From assembly GCF_012986595.1 (NCBI RefSeq), contig NZ_JAAQYM010000008.1:186001-250000 (forward strand): 64,000 nucleotides of DNA. Reading direction: 5' to 3'. The notes under the pieces are model-generated. The model searched no databases. It worked only from the letters and a program-made list of their open reading frames with translations, and was not told the DNA's origin. The translations under genes were made by a program, and so were the position numbers. Position 1 is the first letter of the stretch. Each line of letters starts with the position of its first letter. Source of the DNA: Pseudomonas koreensis (GTDB taxonomy: Bacteria; Pseudomonadota; Gammaproteobacteria; Pseudomonadales; Pseudomonadaceae). Below are positions 39,957-49,800 of the stretch, in pieces.

Positions 39957-41167
39957 TGCTCCGCGCACTGCTTGGAAGAAAGTCCGGGCCACAGGTAATC
40001 GATACACCAGAGAAACTTGCCCAGGCGCTGGGGGCCGGCTACGAAAGCAATGCTGGTCAGCGGGTGACTACAACCAGCGCTATGCAGCAGCTGGTCGTAT
40101 TCAACTGCGTGCGAGTTCTGGCCGAATCGATGGGAATGTTGCCTTGCAGGCTTTTGAAACAGACCGGCCGGGTTCGACTGCCGGCAACGGCGCATCGCCT
40201 CTATCCGCTGATCACCATGGCCCCCAACAGCTACATGACTGCCCAGGAATTCTGGGAAATGCTGGTGGCGTGCCTGTGTCTTCGTGGCAATTTCTACGCC
40301 TACAAAGTGAAGGCGCTGGGGAGTGTGGTTGAGCTTCTGCCGCTTAACCCGGACATCGTCACCCCAAAGCTCAAGGACGACTGGACAGTTGAGTACACCG
40401 TCAATTTCAAGTCGGGCACGAAGACGCTGACTCAAGATGAGATCTGGCATGTGCGATTGTTTACGCTGGACGGTCTCAACGGACTGAATCCCATCGCTTA
40501 CGCTCGCCAAGCGCTGGGTCTTGGCCAGGCGATGGATGCTCATGCTGCCAAGCTCTTCACCAACGGAGCGGTCACGAGCGGTGTTCTGCGCACAGAACAG
40601 GCGCTCACCGATGAAGCTTTCGGTCGTCTCAAGACGGAGTTCCAAGGCGAGCACATGGGGGTGGCCAACGCCTATAAACCCATGATTCTGGAGATGGGGC
40701 TGGACTGGAAACCAATCAGCCTCAACGCCCAAGACACCCAGTTCATCGAGTCAAAAAAATTGACCGAGTCGCAGATCTGCGGCCTGTTCCGTGTGCCGCC
40801 ACACCTGGTGGCCAGCATGGAAAAGATGACGCTCAACAACATCGAGCACATGGGCATGAGCTTCGTGAACTACTCGCTGGTTCCGATCATGACCCGCATC
40901 GAGCACCGCATTCAGGTCGGCCTGCTGAACGAAAAGGACCGCTTGACGCATTACGCCAAGTTCAACGCCGGAGCGCTGATGCGCGGCGATCTGAAGGGCC
41001 GATACGAATCCTACGGCAAGGGTATTCAGTGGGGGATCTTGAGCCCCAACGACTGCCGCGAGCTGGAGGACAAAAACCCCCGAGAGGGCGGCGACATCTA
41101 CCTCACCCCAATGAACATGACTACCAAACCAGAGGCTGCCGACGATGCAGACAAAACAGCGTCTTGA
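39956..41167 (+). CDS. Portal protein (HK97 family)
   Basis: 403 residues, MLRALLGRKSGPQVIDTPEK, with VRVLAESMGMLPCRLLK, DEIWHVRLFTLDGLNGLNPI and FRVPPHLVASMEKMTLNNIE, all hallmarks of HK97-type portals. Forms the dodecameric DNA gate. Overlaps the protease gene by 23 bp. Confidence 0.94.
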   Translation: MLRALLGRKSGPQVIDTPEKLAQALGAGYESNAGQRVTTTSAMQQLVVFNCVRVLAESMGMLPCRLLKQTGRVRLPATAHRLYPLITMAPNSYMTAQEFWEMLVACLCLRGNFYAYKVKALGSVVELLPLNPDIVTPKLKDDWTVEYTVNFKSGTKTLTQDEIWHVRLFTLDGLNGLNPIAYARQALGLGQAMDAHAAKLFTNGAVTSGVLRTEQALTDEAFGRLKTEFQGEHMGVANAYKPMILEMGLDWKPISLNAQDTQFIESKKLTESQICGLFRVPPHLVASMEKMTLNNIEHMGMSFVNYSLVPIMTRIEHRIQVGLLNEKDRLTHYAKFNAGALMRGDLKGRYESYGKGIQWGILSPNDCRELEDKNPREGGDIYLTPMNMTTKPEAADDADKTAS

Positions 41168-41798
41168 CGTGCCGCTGACCCTTAAGTCGGTCGGTGACAA
41201 CGGAGAGTTCGAAGGTTATGGCTCCGTGTTTGGCGTCGAGGACAGCTACGGCGACGTAGTGATTCGCGGTGCATTCGCGGCCAGCCTGGCCAAGTGGAAA
41301 GAGAAGGGTCGCCTGCCGGCCATGCTCTGGCAGCACCAGATGAGCGAGCCGATCGGCATCTACACAGAGATGCGCGAAGACGACACCGGGTTACTCGTCA
41401 AAGGCCGCCTGCTGATTGATGACGATCCGCTGGCCAAGCGTGCTCACGGGCACATGAAGGCTGGAAGCCTGACTGGCTTGTCCATCGGCTACATGCTCGA
41501 CGATTACGAATACGACAAGGAAAAGGGCATCTGGCTGCTGAAGGCGATCGACCTATGGGAAGTCTCCCCGGTCACCTTTCCAGCCAACGACGAAGCCCGG
41601 ATCACTGATGTGAAATCTCTGCTGGCTCGCGGCGAAACACCGCCGCCCAGCAAAGTGGAGCGAGCCCTTCGAGAGGTTGGGTTTTCTGGCTCCCAGGCCA
41701 AGGCCTTTATGGCCAAGGGCTACGGCGCAGTTTCACCGCGAGAGGCGGATGCCGACGAAGCAATGCAATCACTCAAATCACTATTGACCCGCATCTAA
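41145..41798 (+). CDS. HK97-type prohead protease
   Basis: 217 residues. The GYGSVFGVEDSYGDVVIRGA start, the catalytic His in MLWQHQMSEPIG and the catalytic Ser in GSLTGLSIGY fit the HK97 prohead protease that trims capsid precursors. A Gly/Ser/Lys-rich C-terminus probably is cleaved off. Confidence 0.93.
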   Translation: MQTKQRLDVPLTLKSVGDNGEFEGYGSVFGVEDSYGDVVIRGAFAASLAKWKEKGRLPAMLWQHQMSEPIGIYTEMREDDTGLLVKGRLLIDDDPLAKRAHGHMKAGSLTGLSIGYMLDDYEYDKEKGIWLLKAIDLWEVSPVTFPANDEARITDVKSLLARGETPPPSKVERALREVGFSGSQAKAFMAKGYGAVSPREADADEAMQSLKSLLTRI

Positions 41799-41808
41799 GG
41801 AGCCTCTC

Positions 41809-43014
41809 ATGGCTGTTGAAAAGAAAGATATCGAAGACGTCGCCGAAGCCCTGGGCAAGAAGTTCGACGAGTTCAAAAAGACCAATGACAAGCGCATCGA
41901 TGGCTTGGAAGAAGAAAAGGGCAAGCTGTCTGGCCAGGTCGATACGCTCAACGAAAAGTTGAGCGAATTGGATGCGCTGAAGAGTGATCTTGAAAAAGAA
42001 CTGCTGGCCCTCAAACGTCCAGACGGCACCGGCACCAAGGCGGCCAGCGAGCATAAAACCGCCTTTATGCAGTTCGTGCGCAAGGGTATCGAGACCGGCC
42101 TGGGCGAACTGCAGGCGAAGGCACTGCAGGTCGGCGTTGATGCCGATGGCGGCTTCGCGGTTCCGGAAGAGCTGGACCGCAGCATCATTGAGCTGTTGCG
42201 CGATACCTCGCCGATGCGCCAGGTGTGCAACCAAATCACTGTTGGCAGCCCCGACTACAAGCGTTTGGTGAACCTTGGCGGCAACGGCGCAGGCTGGGTG
42301 GGTGAAACCGATCCGCGTCCTGCAACCAACACTCCAAAGCTCGGCAACATCTCTGCGTTTATGGGTGAGCTGTACGCCAACCCACAAGCCACTCAGACCA
42401 GCCTTGACGACATCTTCTTCGATGCTGAGGGTTGGTTGAATGGTGAGGTCGCCCGCGACTTCGCCGAGAAGGAAGGCAATGCTTTCCTGAAAGGTGATGG
42501 CGTCAACAAGCCGAAAGGTCTGCTGGCGTACGGCCTGGATGTGAAGGACGACGACGCTCGCGCCTTCGGTGTTTTGCAAAAGCTGTTGAGCGGCACCGCC
42601 GGTGCGATCACTGGTGACAGCCTGATCAATCTGATTCACGCCCTCAAAGCGGGCTACCGCGCCAATGGCACCTGGATGATGGGCAACCTGACCGTTGCCT
42701 ACGTCCGCAAGCTGAAGGACAGCGAGGGCAACTATCTGTGGCGCCCTGGCCTGGAAGCGGGCGCACCCTCGGTCCTGCTGGGTTACGGCATCACTGAAAA
42801 CGAAGACATGCCAGATGTTGCGGCTGACGCCAATGCCATCGCATTCGGCGACTTCAAGCGCGCTTACACCGTGGTGGATCGCATCGGTACCCGCGTGCTG
42901 CGTGACCCGTACACCAACAAGCCGTTCGTTGGCTTCTACACCACCAAGCGCGTCGGCGGCATGCTGGTCGACTCCCAGGCTGTGAAGATTCTCACCCTGA
43001 GCGCCGCTGCCTGA
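41809..43014 (+). CDS. Major capsid protein (HK97 family)
   Basis: 401 residues. The N-terminal 80 residues form a charged coiled coil (delta domain, GLEEEKGKLSGQVDTLNEKL), followed by the mature HK97 fold from about 100 (DADGGFAVPEELDRSIIELL, FLKGDGVNKPKGLLAY). The protease probably cuts before the FAVPEEL region. AGGAG lies before the ATG. Confidence 0.95.
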   Translation: MAVEKKDIEDVAEALGKKFDEFKKTNDKRIDGLEEEKGKLSGQVDTLNEKLSELDALKSDLEKELLALKRPDGTGTKAASEHKTAFMQFVRKGIETGLGELQAKALQVGVDADGGFAVPEELDRSIIELLRDTSPMRQVCNQITVGSPDYKRLVNLGGNGAGWVGETDPRPATNTPKLGNISAFMGELYANPQATQTSLDDIFFDAEGWLNGEVARDFAEKEGNAFLKGDGVNKPKGLLAYGLDVKDDDARAFGVLQKLLSGTAGAITGDSLINLIHALKAGYRANGTWMMGNLTVAYVRKLKDSEGNYLWRPGLEAGAPSVLLGYGITENEDMPDVAADANAIAFGDFKRAYTVVDRIGTRVLRDPYTNKPFVGFYTTKRVGGMLVDSQAVKILTLSAAA

Positions 43015-43055
43015 CTGGGCGGGTGCCTACGGGCGCCCAGCCTTCTGGAGGATTT

Positions 43056-43469
43056 ATGCCGATCATTATTGTGAAAAAACCGTTCCCATTCTCTGCAGAT
43101 GGCAATCATGTAGTTGAGGTTGCGGTCGGTGAGCAGGATGTCTCGGAGCGATGTGCTCTGGTGGCGGTCGAGCACCTGGGTGTGGCGTCCTACGCTAATC
43201 AACTGGACGCAAATGGTCTGAAGTTGGATGGTCCGACCATTGCTGAGTTTGTCGCCGCCGGCTACCTAGCGGTGAATTACCCGCCAGAGGGTTATGCGTC
43301 GCGCAGCTCGCAGGAAGAAATCGACGCGGCGATCGAGGCGCAGAAAGAAACTGACCCGCTCAAGATGAAGGTATCTGAGCTGAAGGCGTGGCTCATCGGT
43401 AAGGGGATTGAGTTCGATCCCTCCGCCAACAAAGAGGCGCTTCAGGCATTGGTGCCAAAGGGTGATTGA
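43056..43469 (+). CDS. Capsid-module protein with HeH/LEM-like C-terminus
   Basis: 137 residues from the ATG after GGAGGA. The C-terminal MKVSELKAWLIGKGIEFDPS with NKEALQALVPKG is a HeH/LEM-like helix pair; the N-terminal part is beta-rich. Located between capsid and connector; function unknown. Confidence 0.7.
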   Translation: MPIIIVKKPFPFSADGNHVVEVAVGEQDVSERCALVAVEHLGVASYANQLDANGLKLDGPTIAEFVAAGYLAVNYPPEGYASRSSQEEIDAAIEAQKETDPLKMKVSELKAWLIGKGIEFDPSANKEALQALVPKGD

Positions 43470-43779
43470 TCTTTCCATCGTCAAGGTTCACTTACGGGTC
43501 GACCATGACGATGAGGATGCGCTGATTGAGGGCTACAGGGATGCGGCCCTCAGCGCTTTCGAGACCTGGACCAATCGCACACTTGTCGATCCGGAGGTGG
43601 CGTTGCCAGATCCGGTCGGCAATGCGCTGTTGATGACGAAGGCAATCCAACAAGGGGCGCTTTTACTGATCGGCCACTGGTACAGCAATCGCGAGACGGT
43701 GGTGATCGGAACGATCACTGCTGAGTTGCCCATGGCAACCAATGCGCTCTGGAAGCCTCACCGATGGGTGAATGTATGA
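43462..43779 (+). CDS. Head-tail connector protein (gp6-like)
   Basis: 105 residues from a GTG overlapping the previous stop. (M)IDLSIVKVHLRVDHDDEDAL followed by a helical repeat (LLMTKAIQQGALLLIGHWY) matches HK97 gp6-type adaptors. Forms the ring below the portal. The start codon is inferred from the family N-terminus. Confidence 0.85.
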   Translation: MIDLSIVKVHLRVDHDDEDALIEGYRDAALSAFETWTNRTLVDPEVALPDPVGNALLMTKAIQQGALLLIGHWYSNRETVVIGTITAELPMATNALWKPHRWVNV

Positions 43780-44108
43780 GAGCCGGTCCAATGCGTCACC
43801 GGTGCACCATGTTCAAGCCGGTGCTGACTAAGAACAAATCTGGCGGCTTCGATACCAGCTGGACGGAAGTCGGCCAGCTTTGGTGTGAGATCACGCTGCC
43901 GACTGGGCGCGTATCTCCCGTTGCCGAGCAACTGAGAGTGGTGGTGACTGCCGAGATTCGTATCCGGCCAAGGGCCGATGCTGTCGCCGGCAACCGTCTT
44001 GTGAACACGGAAAAAGGAATCACCACCACCTACCTGATCGGCGCCCCGCTGATCGACAACGAGCACAGCATGCTCCGGCTGCTTTGCTCAACCGTTTCCA
44101 ACCCTTGA
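43776..44108 (+). CDS. Head closure / head-tail adaptor protein
   Basis: 110 residues, MRAGPMRHRCTMFKPVLTKN, then KSGGFDTSWTEVGQLWCEIT, a beta-barrel adaptor of the SPP1 gp16 / HK97 gp7 type (PF05521). ATGA overlap with the connector gene. Confidence 0.82.
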   Translation: MRAGPMRHRCTMFKPVLTKNKSGGFDTSWTEVGQLWCEITLPTGRVSPVAEQLRVVVTAEIRIRPRADAVAGNRLVNTEKGITTTYLIGAPLIDNEHSMLRLLCSTVSNP

Positions 44109-44118
44109 GGGTGAATTT

Positions 44119-44289
44119 ATGAGAGTTATTGCACTGGGCGCCTTGTCTGGCGCAACTGGCGATCGGGAAAAGGGCGAGGAATTTACGGTCGACGCCAAGC
44201 TGGGCGCTGACCTGATCTCGCGCGGCCTGGTAGAGCCGGTCACCGAGCCCGCCCCGAACACTGAAAAGGCTCCCAAGGCCAAGGAGTAG
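44119..44289 (+). CDS. Small phage protein between head-closure and gp10 genes
   Basis: 56 residues, MRVIALGALSGATGDREKGE ... ending APNTEKAPKAKE, after GAGG. A compact beta domain with an acidic/Lys-rich tail. Such 50-60 residue genes are usual here in Pseudomonas siphophages; function unknown. Confidence 0.65.
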   Translation: MRVIALGALSGATGDREKGEEFTVDAKLGADLISRGLVEPVTEPAPNTEKAPKAKE

Positions 44290-44292
44290 GCC

Positions 44293-44871
44293 ATGGCCGC
44301 TCGCCGATCCCGCATGTCGGGCGACTTCAAGTTACGCCGGACGCTGCGCAACATCCACGCAACGATGGATAACGAACTGGTCGGCGTGATGAAGGAAAGC
44401 GCTGACCAGATACTGGCAACGATGAGGCAGCTGATACCGAAGGACACGGGCGCCGCCTCGGCCGCATTGAAGGTGTTCGTGTCAAAGAGCGGCCTCAACG
44501 CAGAGATCGGCATCCGGGGGAAGCGAGACACCCAGCGATTCTTCTATTTGCGTTTTTTGGAGTACGGGACGAAGGGGTACAGCGGCACCCTGTATCGGCG
44601 AGCAGACCGAAACGCCGTGGGCGGTGAGCACACCGTCAACCGTGACAAGTCCAAGCTGTCTGGACGACGCAACGCGCTGCGCGCCCGTGACACGAAGAAC
44701 AAGTCAGATGGAACCACATTCTACGGCAAGTACCCGGATATCCCGGCCCGGCCGGCTCATCCATGGTTGCGGCCGGCCAAGGACGTGAACCGCGAATTCG
44801 TTCTGGCCAATATCCGCGAAGCGGTGGCCGGGACGCTGCGCAAGGCCAGCATGGGAGCAAGCGATGAGTGA
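44293..44871 (+). CDS. HK97 gp10-family head-tail joining protein
   Basis: 192 residues. MKESADQILATMRQLIPKDT followed by FYLRFLEYGTKGYSG and IPARPAHPWLRPA is the HK97 gp10 signature. Links head to tail. Overlaps the next gene by 8 bp. Confidence 0.88.
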   Translation: MAARRSRMSGDFKLRRTLRNIHATMDNELVGVMKESADQILATMRQLIPKDTGAASAALKVFVSKSGLNAEIGIRGKRDTQRFFYLRFLEYGTKGYSGTLYRRADRNAVGGEHTVNRDKSKLSGRRNALRARDTKNKSDGTTFYGKYPDIPARPAHPWLRPAKDVNREFVLANIREAVAGTLRKASMGASDE

Positions 44872-45250
44872 TCCTTCTGTTGCGTTGCAGGAAGCGCTGT
44901 TCGCCCGGCTTGAGGCCGAGGTCACGTGTCCGATCTACGACGGCGCGCCCATGGATACGGATATGCCTTATGTCTCGATTGACCGGGAGATCTCCACCAA
45001 CATCACGCCGATTGCCGGCAGGAAGCGCGAGCAGCGCCTGATCTACCTTTCGGTCTGGTCGGATGCTCACGGCCAGGCCGAGGTGAAGCGCATCCTCGGC
45101 GAGGTTGTAGCAGCCCTTGATGAGCGCCGCTTGCCGTTGACCGTCGGCCGCGCTGTATCGGTCCGGGTCGAACAAGCTGACGCCCAGCGTGATGCCGATG
45201 GCGTCACGTACCAGGGATCGATCACGGTCCGCGTTATCACCACCCACTAA
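44864..45250 (+). CDS. Tail completion protein (DUF3168)
   Basis: 128 residues; SVALQEALFARLEAEVTCPI, MPYVSIDREIS and LIYLSVWSDAHGQAEVKRIL are typical of DUF3168 tail terminators. Located directly before the tail tube gene. Confidence 0.88.
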   Translation: MSDPSVALQEALFARLEAEVTCPIYDGAPMDTDMPYVSIDREISTNITPIAGRKREQRLIYLSVWSDAHGQAEVKRILGEVVAALDERRLPLTVGRAVSVRVEQADAQRDADGVTYQGSITVRVITTH

Positions 45251-45305
45251 ACCCCAACCCCGGCCGCACCGCGGCTTTATCCAATGTGCCTTTGGAGGAA
45301 CCCCC

Positions 45306-45803
45306 ATGGCCGAAGACAACCTCAACACCGCCGCCGGCTGCCGGATCGGCATCGGTAGCAAGAACGGTGCTGATACCGAAGCGCTCTACAAGGCAGACAC
45401 CTACGTCGATATCGGCGAGGTGGAAGACCTGGGCGAGTTCGGCGATACGTTCAGCTCCGTGACCTTCACCTCTCTGCGCGATGGCCGCGTGCGCAAGTAC
45501 AAGGGCACCGCTGACGCCGGCGACCTGACCCTGACCGTAGGTCTGGACAACGGCGATCTGGGCCAGGCGAAGCTGAAGGTCGCGCACAAGGACCGCAGCA
45601 AGGGCGACTACAACATCAAGATCACCCTGAACGATGGCGATCCGGATGCTATCCCGGCGCTCCTGCCGACCACGTTCTACCTGCGCGGCAAGGTGATGAA
45701 CAACACAGTCGCCGCCGGCGCCGCTGACAACGTGGTTCGCCGCAACGTCACGATCGGCATCAACTCCGACATCCTGGAAATTCTCCCGGCTGCCGCCGCC
45801 TAA
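45306..45803 (+). CDS. Major tail (tube) protein
   Basis: 165 residues from the ATG after GGAGG. GRVRKYKGTADAGDLTLTVG and FYLRGKVMNN are features of siphophage tube proteins of the lambda V type. Forms the stacked hexameric tail tube. Confidence 0.88.
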   Translation: MAEDNLNTAAGCRIGIGSKNGADTEALYKADTYVDIGEVEDLGEFGDTFSSVTFTSLRDGRVRKYKGTADAGDLTLTVGLDNGDLGQAKLKVAHKDRSKGDYNIKITLNDGDPDAIPALLPTTFYLRGKVMNNTVAAGAADNVVRRNVTIGINSDILEILPAAAA

Positions 45804-45810
45804 CCTGCGG

Positions 45811-45826
45811 GGCTTCGGCCCCGAAA
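45811..45826 (+). other. Hairpin after the tail tube gene
   Basis: CGGGGC-TTCG-GCCCCG, a very stable UUCG tetraloop hairpin without T-run, between tube and chaperone genes; likely an mRNA stability element. Confidence 0.5.
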
Positions 45827-45842
45827 CCCAAGGATTCGCGAT

Positions 45843-46172
45843 ATGAGCAAAACCCTTTACGGTACCGTCGAGATCAAGCTTGGCGACGAGACTTACACCC
45901 TGACCCCAACGCTCGGTGCCGTGCGTGCGATTGAAGCTCACTTCGGCGGGCTGCGCGGCGCGTCCCAAGCGCTCAACGCGCTGAGCATCGACGGTTGCGC
46001 GGTGATCATCGCCGGCGGCGCAGGCCTGAAAGGCAAAGCTGCAGAGGCTGTCGCTGAGCAAGTTTGGCAGACCGGCGTGCTGGAAGTGTCGGTGCAGCTG
46101 AACGCCTACCTGGTGGCGCTGTACAACCCGAAAGGCCCCGACGCGGGAAAGGAAAAGCCGGCGGCGGCGTGA
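45843..46172 (+). CDS. Tail assembly chaperone, short form (G-like)
   Basis: 109 residues. GTVEIKLGDETYTLTPTLGA and VRAIEAHFGGLRGASQALNA match GTA gp11-like tail chaperones. Its end carries the heptamer GGGAAAG in slippery phase, so a -1 shift would fuse it to the next frame. Confidence 0.85.
   Translation: MSKTLYGTVEIKLGDETYTLTPTLGAVRAIEAHFGGLRGASQALNALSIDGCAVIIAGGAGLKGKAAEAVAEQVWQTGVLEVSVQLNAYLVALYNPKGPDAGKEKPAAA
46145..46151 (+). promoter_or_regulatory. Programmed -1 frameshift site (G GGA AAG)
   Basis: GGGAAAG in the X XXY YYZ phase of the chaperone frame, identical to the lambda G-T heptamer. The following frame (46169-46426) is -1 relative and open through the site. Confidence 0.8.
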
Positions 46173-46426
46173 GTGCTGTCGAAGACGGCAGCTACGTCGA
46201 CCGGCTTTACGCGGTGGCCACGGGCTGGCTTGGTTGGCCTCCCGACGCGGCCTGGCATACACCGATGCCTGAGCTCTTTCTGGCGATGGACGCCAAGATC
46301 GAGTGGGCAAAGATGACCAACCCCTTCGGCTGTGGCAAGGCGAAACCCAAGGAGGGCAGGCCATCACCTTCCACTGTTGCTGACAAGCTCCGGCAGGCGC
46401 TGACGGGGCGGCAGGTTGTTCAGTGA
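46169..46426 (+). CDS. Tail assembly chaperone second frame (T-like part of G-T fusion)
   Basis: 85 codons if initiated at the GTG that overlaps the upstream stop; by -1 frameshift at 46145 the product is about 194 residues. Sequence (M)SAVEDGSYVDRLYAVATGWL with GWPPDAAW and a basic C-terminus FGCGKAKPKEGRPS is the usual tail-chaperone extension that binds the tape measure. Confidence 0.75.
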   Translation: MSAVEDGSYVDRLYAVATGWLGWPPDAAWHTPMPELFLAMDAKIEWAKMTNPFGCGKAKPKEGRPSPSTVADKLRQALTGRQVVQ

Positions 46427-46472
46427 TTTTTGATATGCTCCGTTTTTCTAAAGAATGAATGGAGCGTCGCGC

Positions 46473-46820
46473 ATGAAACGGAGTGTCTTTCTAACTATCC
46501 CGTTGATCTTTAGTTCTGCTGTTTGTTTTGCGGGCGGAAAGCCTGCCACGGCGTCTGACATTGCAGGTATTAAAGAGGCAATGGAGGATCGCCTGAAAGA
46601 TTCCGACAGTGCCAAAATAAAGGATGTGCGCCTAACTGGCGATGAAAAGTCAGGCTGGCAATTCTGCGGTAGCGTGAACGCTAAAAATTCTTATGGCGCT
46701 TATTCTGGATTCACTCCATTTATGGGGATGAAGCTGAAAGGAACCGATGGGAAGATCTCCTATGTCGTTTTAGGAGTTGATGATTCAGTAGAGCAAGTCT
46801 GTAGGAAATACGGACTTTGA
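46473..46820 (+). CDS. Exported cargo protein in the tail operon
   Basis: 115 residues, GGAG upstream. Signal peptide MKRSVFLTIPLIFSSAVCFA. Mature part shares DSAKIKD, W..CG and NAKNSYGAYSGFTPF with the lipoprotein encoded at 61776-62177. Two cysteines. Between chaperone and tape measure genes, with its own terminator, so a cargo gene; periplasmic role, perhaps superinfection exclusion. Confidence 0.7.
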   Translation: MKRSVFLTIPLIFSSAVCFAGGKPATASDIAGIKEAMEDRLKDSDSAKIKDVRLTGDEKSGWQFCGSVNAKNSYGAYSGFTPFMGMKLKGTDGKISYVVLGVDDSVEQVCRKYGL

Positions 46821-46829
46821 ACTTGTAAG

Positions 46830-46850
46830 ACCCGCTCCGGCGGGTTTTTT
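46830..46850 (+). terminator. Terminator after the exported cargo gene
   Basis: CCCGC/GCGGG with a TCCG loop, followed by six T, inside the tail operon. Confidence 0.85.
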
Positions 46851-46867
46851 ATTGCCCGGAGAAAAGT

Positions 46868-49800
46868 ATGGCTGACACAGACGTTCAGGGGATGCTGGTC
46901 CGCATCGAGGCGACCACTGCGCAGCTCCGTCAGGAAATGGCGCGCGCAGATTCCACTGTGGCCCAAGCGTCTGGGAAGATTGATAAAAGCCTTGGGCGGA
47001 TTGATGAGGCTTTTGACCGTGCTGGCGAGCAGGCAGCGCATGCTTCCGGACTGATCAAAAGCGCGCTTGCGGCAGCAGTTGGCGCTGCCTCGGTCGGTAA
47101 AATCATTGAGGCTGCCGACTCGTATGGCCAGATGTCTGACCGTATCGGCATGGCTACGGCAAGTGTTGGTGAGTACGACCTAGTGCAGGGGCGCCTGCTG
47201 GAGACTGCGAAGCGCACCTACCGCCCCCTGAGTGAGGCTCAGGAGCTTTACATCCGCACAGCGGACAGCTTGAAGTCAATGGGTTACAACACCAGCCAGG
47301 CGCTGGACGTGATGGACAGTTTCAGCTTCCTGTTGGTGACAAACTCCGCATCAGCCGATAAGGCCAGCGCTGCTATCGATGCCTATTCGAAGGCGCTGCA
47401 GACCGGAAAGGTCGAGGCAGATGGTTGGCAGTCGATCCTCGCCGCGATGCCGACAGTAGTCGACACGATCGCGAAGTCTACTGGCAAGACGGCCGAAGAG
47501 ATCCGTAGTCTCGGCGCAGAAGGCAAGCTCAGCTTGGACGTGCTGACCGAAGGCCTACAGAAATCCTCCGAAGCCAACGGTATTCTGGCCGACAGCATGA
47601 GCGTAGCGGTGCGCGACGCAGTGCAGAATTTGTCGAACGCCTTCACGGTTTACGTGGGTCGGCTGAATGAAACGACTGATTTTACGGGCGTCTTGGCTAG
47701 TGGAATCAGCGTTCTGGGCGATAACTTCCAGACCTTGGCCGATGTGGCCCTTGTCGCCGCGATTGCCGCCCTAACCCGATACGGCGTTACCGCTGCTGAC
47801 TCCGCAGCGGTGGCTGTGTATTCAGCGGTCAAGGATGCTGCTGCACGCAAGGCCCAGGCTGCCTCCGTTCTGCTCGCTGCCCAAGCCGAACAGCAGAAGG
47901 CACAGACCTCTGTTTTTCTCGCCGAGAAGGAAGCCTTAGCTGCGCGCGGTACTGCGGTGCAGGCCCAAATGTCGATCCAGCTGGCGGAGGCCAGGATGGT
48001 CGAGGCGCGGGCAACGAACGCGGTGACGGCAGCACAGCTTGGAGTCAGTAAGGCCGGCGGTGTGATCATGGGAGTTCTGGGTGGGCCGCTTGGTATTGCA
48101 TCGCTTGCGGTCGGCGCCGCGATCGCTTTTCTGACTCTTCGTGACAACACAAGCGTCCTTGAGGAGAAACTTGGTAATCTAAATGACCCGCTCGACAAAC
48201 TGACAGAGCGGTTCAACAAGCTTAATCGGGCGACTCAATCCGTTACCTTGCGCGAACTCCGCTCATCGATTGCGGATACGGAGAAAGACCTTTCAGCAGC
48301 CGCCGGCTCCATAGCGTTTGAATTCCAAGCCAGTCTGACTAATGCCGGCCTAGCTGGCGCATCTGGCTTTATGGGTGGCATTGCTCCGCTGCCTGCCGAG
48401 TTTCAGTCGGCGATGGATATCGTCAACAAGGCTGTCTCCGATTCGTCTAAAGGGCAGGCCGTAGATTGGAAAGTAGTGGCGGATCAGGTTAGGCAGATTC
48501 CTGGCGTTACTGAAGAAATGGCTCAGTCCATCGAGACCGGGCAGATCAAGGTTTCCGATCTGACGGAAATTCTCGATAAACAGCGGAAAACGTTGGCTGA
48601 GCTTACCGGAGAGACCGATGCCAACACCGCAGCTCGCGGCAAGAACAATGCCGCTATCGCTGCAGCCGATCAGGTTGGCAAAAAATACCTTGAGCAGTTG
48701 CAAAAGCAGCTAGGTGCCGCACAAGACAAAACAGCCCTCGAGGCTGCCAACCGGTTCATTGCCGAGAATACAGATCTCACTGAAGGGATGATCGTTGCCA
48801 TTCGCTCGGCAGCTGCCGCCAAGGACGCGCAGAAAGCCTCAGACGATGCTGCTGCCAAGGCATTGAAGAAAAACTCCAGCGAAACAGAGTCAGCCGCGAA
48901 GAAGCAGCTCAAAGACTTCGAATCCACCGAGGAGAGCTACAAGCGCCAGATCGAGCTGATCAACACCACCGGTGACAAGCAGAAGGACGCCACCGAGGTT
49001 CAGAAACTGTCGTTCGAGCTTCAAGAAGGGAAGCTTGGGAAGCTCAGCGAGGCGCAGAAAAAACGGCTGATGGGTATGGCCGCTGAGCTGGATGCACTGA
49101 ACAAGCTGAAGAAGGCGAACGAGGATGACCTGAAGCTGACGGCGTTCAAGAACGCCCAGGCACTGAGCACCCAAACCACAAAGGATGGCTTCGACCAAGA
49201 GCTTGCCGGCGTTGGTATGGGCGACAAAACCCGCGACCGAATGCGCGCTGATCTGGCGATGCGTCAGAAATACGCCGCTGACGTCGCCGCCCTCAACGAG
49301 CAGCGCAACACCGACCAGATCACACCGGAGCTCTACGCCAAAGAGACCCAGGTATTACAGGACGAACTGAACAAGCGGCTGCTGGCGCAGGAGAGCTTCT
49401 ACGCGGCGACCGATGAGCAGCAAGCCAACTGGATGAATGGCGTCAACGAGGCATGGGCCAGCTACGCGGATGCCGCGCGGGACTACTCGGCCCAAGCTGC
49501 TGACGTCACCAACACCGCGTTGAGCGAGGCCACCGGTGGGCTGGGCACGTTCTTCTCGGATGTGGCCAGCGGCGCGGAGGATGCCAGTGACGCGCTGGGG
49601 GATATGGTCGGAAACTTCGCCAAATCGATGTTGAAGGCTTTGGGCGATATGGCGGCACAGTGGCTGATTTACCAGGGTGTGCAGCTGTTGGTGGGCAAGA
49701 CCACTCAAGCGAGCGCCGCGGGCGCGATGGGGGCGAACGCTCAAGCCATGTCGTTAACGGCGGGCCTCAACGCCTTTGCCTCTACTGCGGCTATTCCGAT

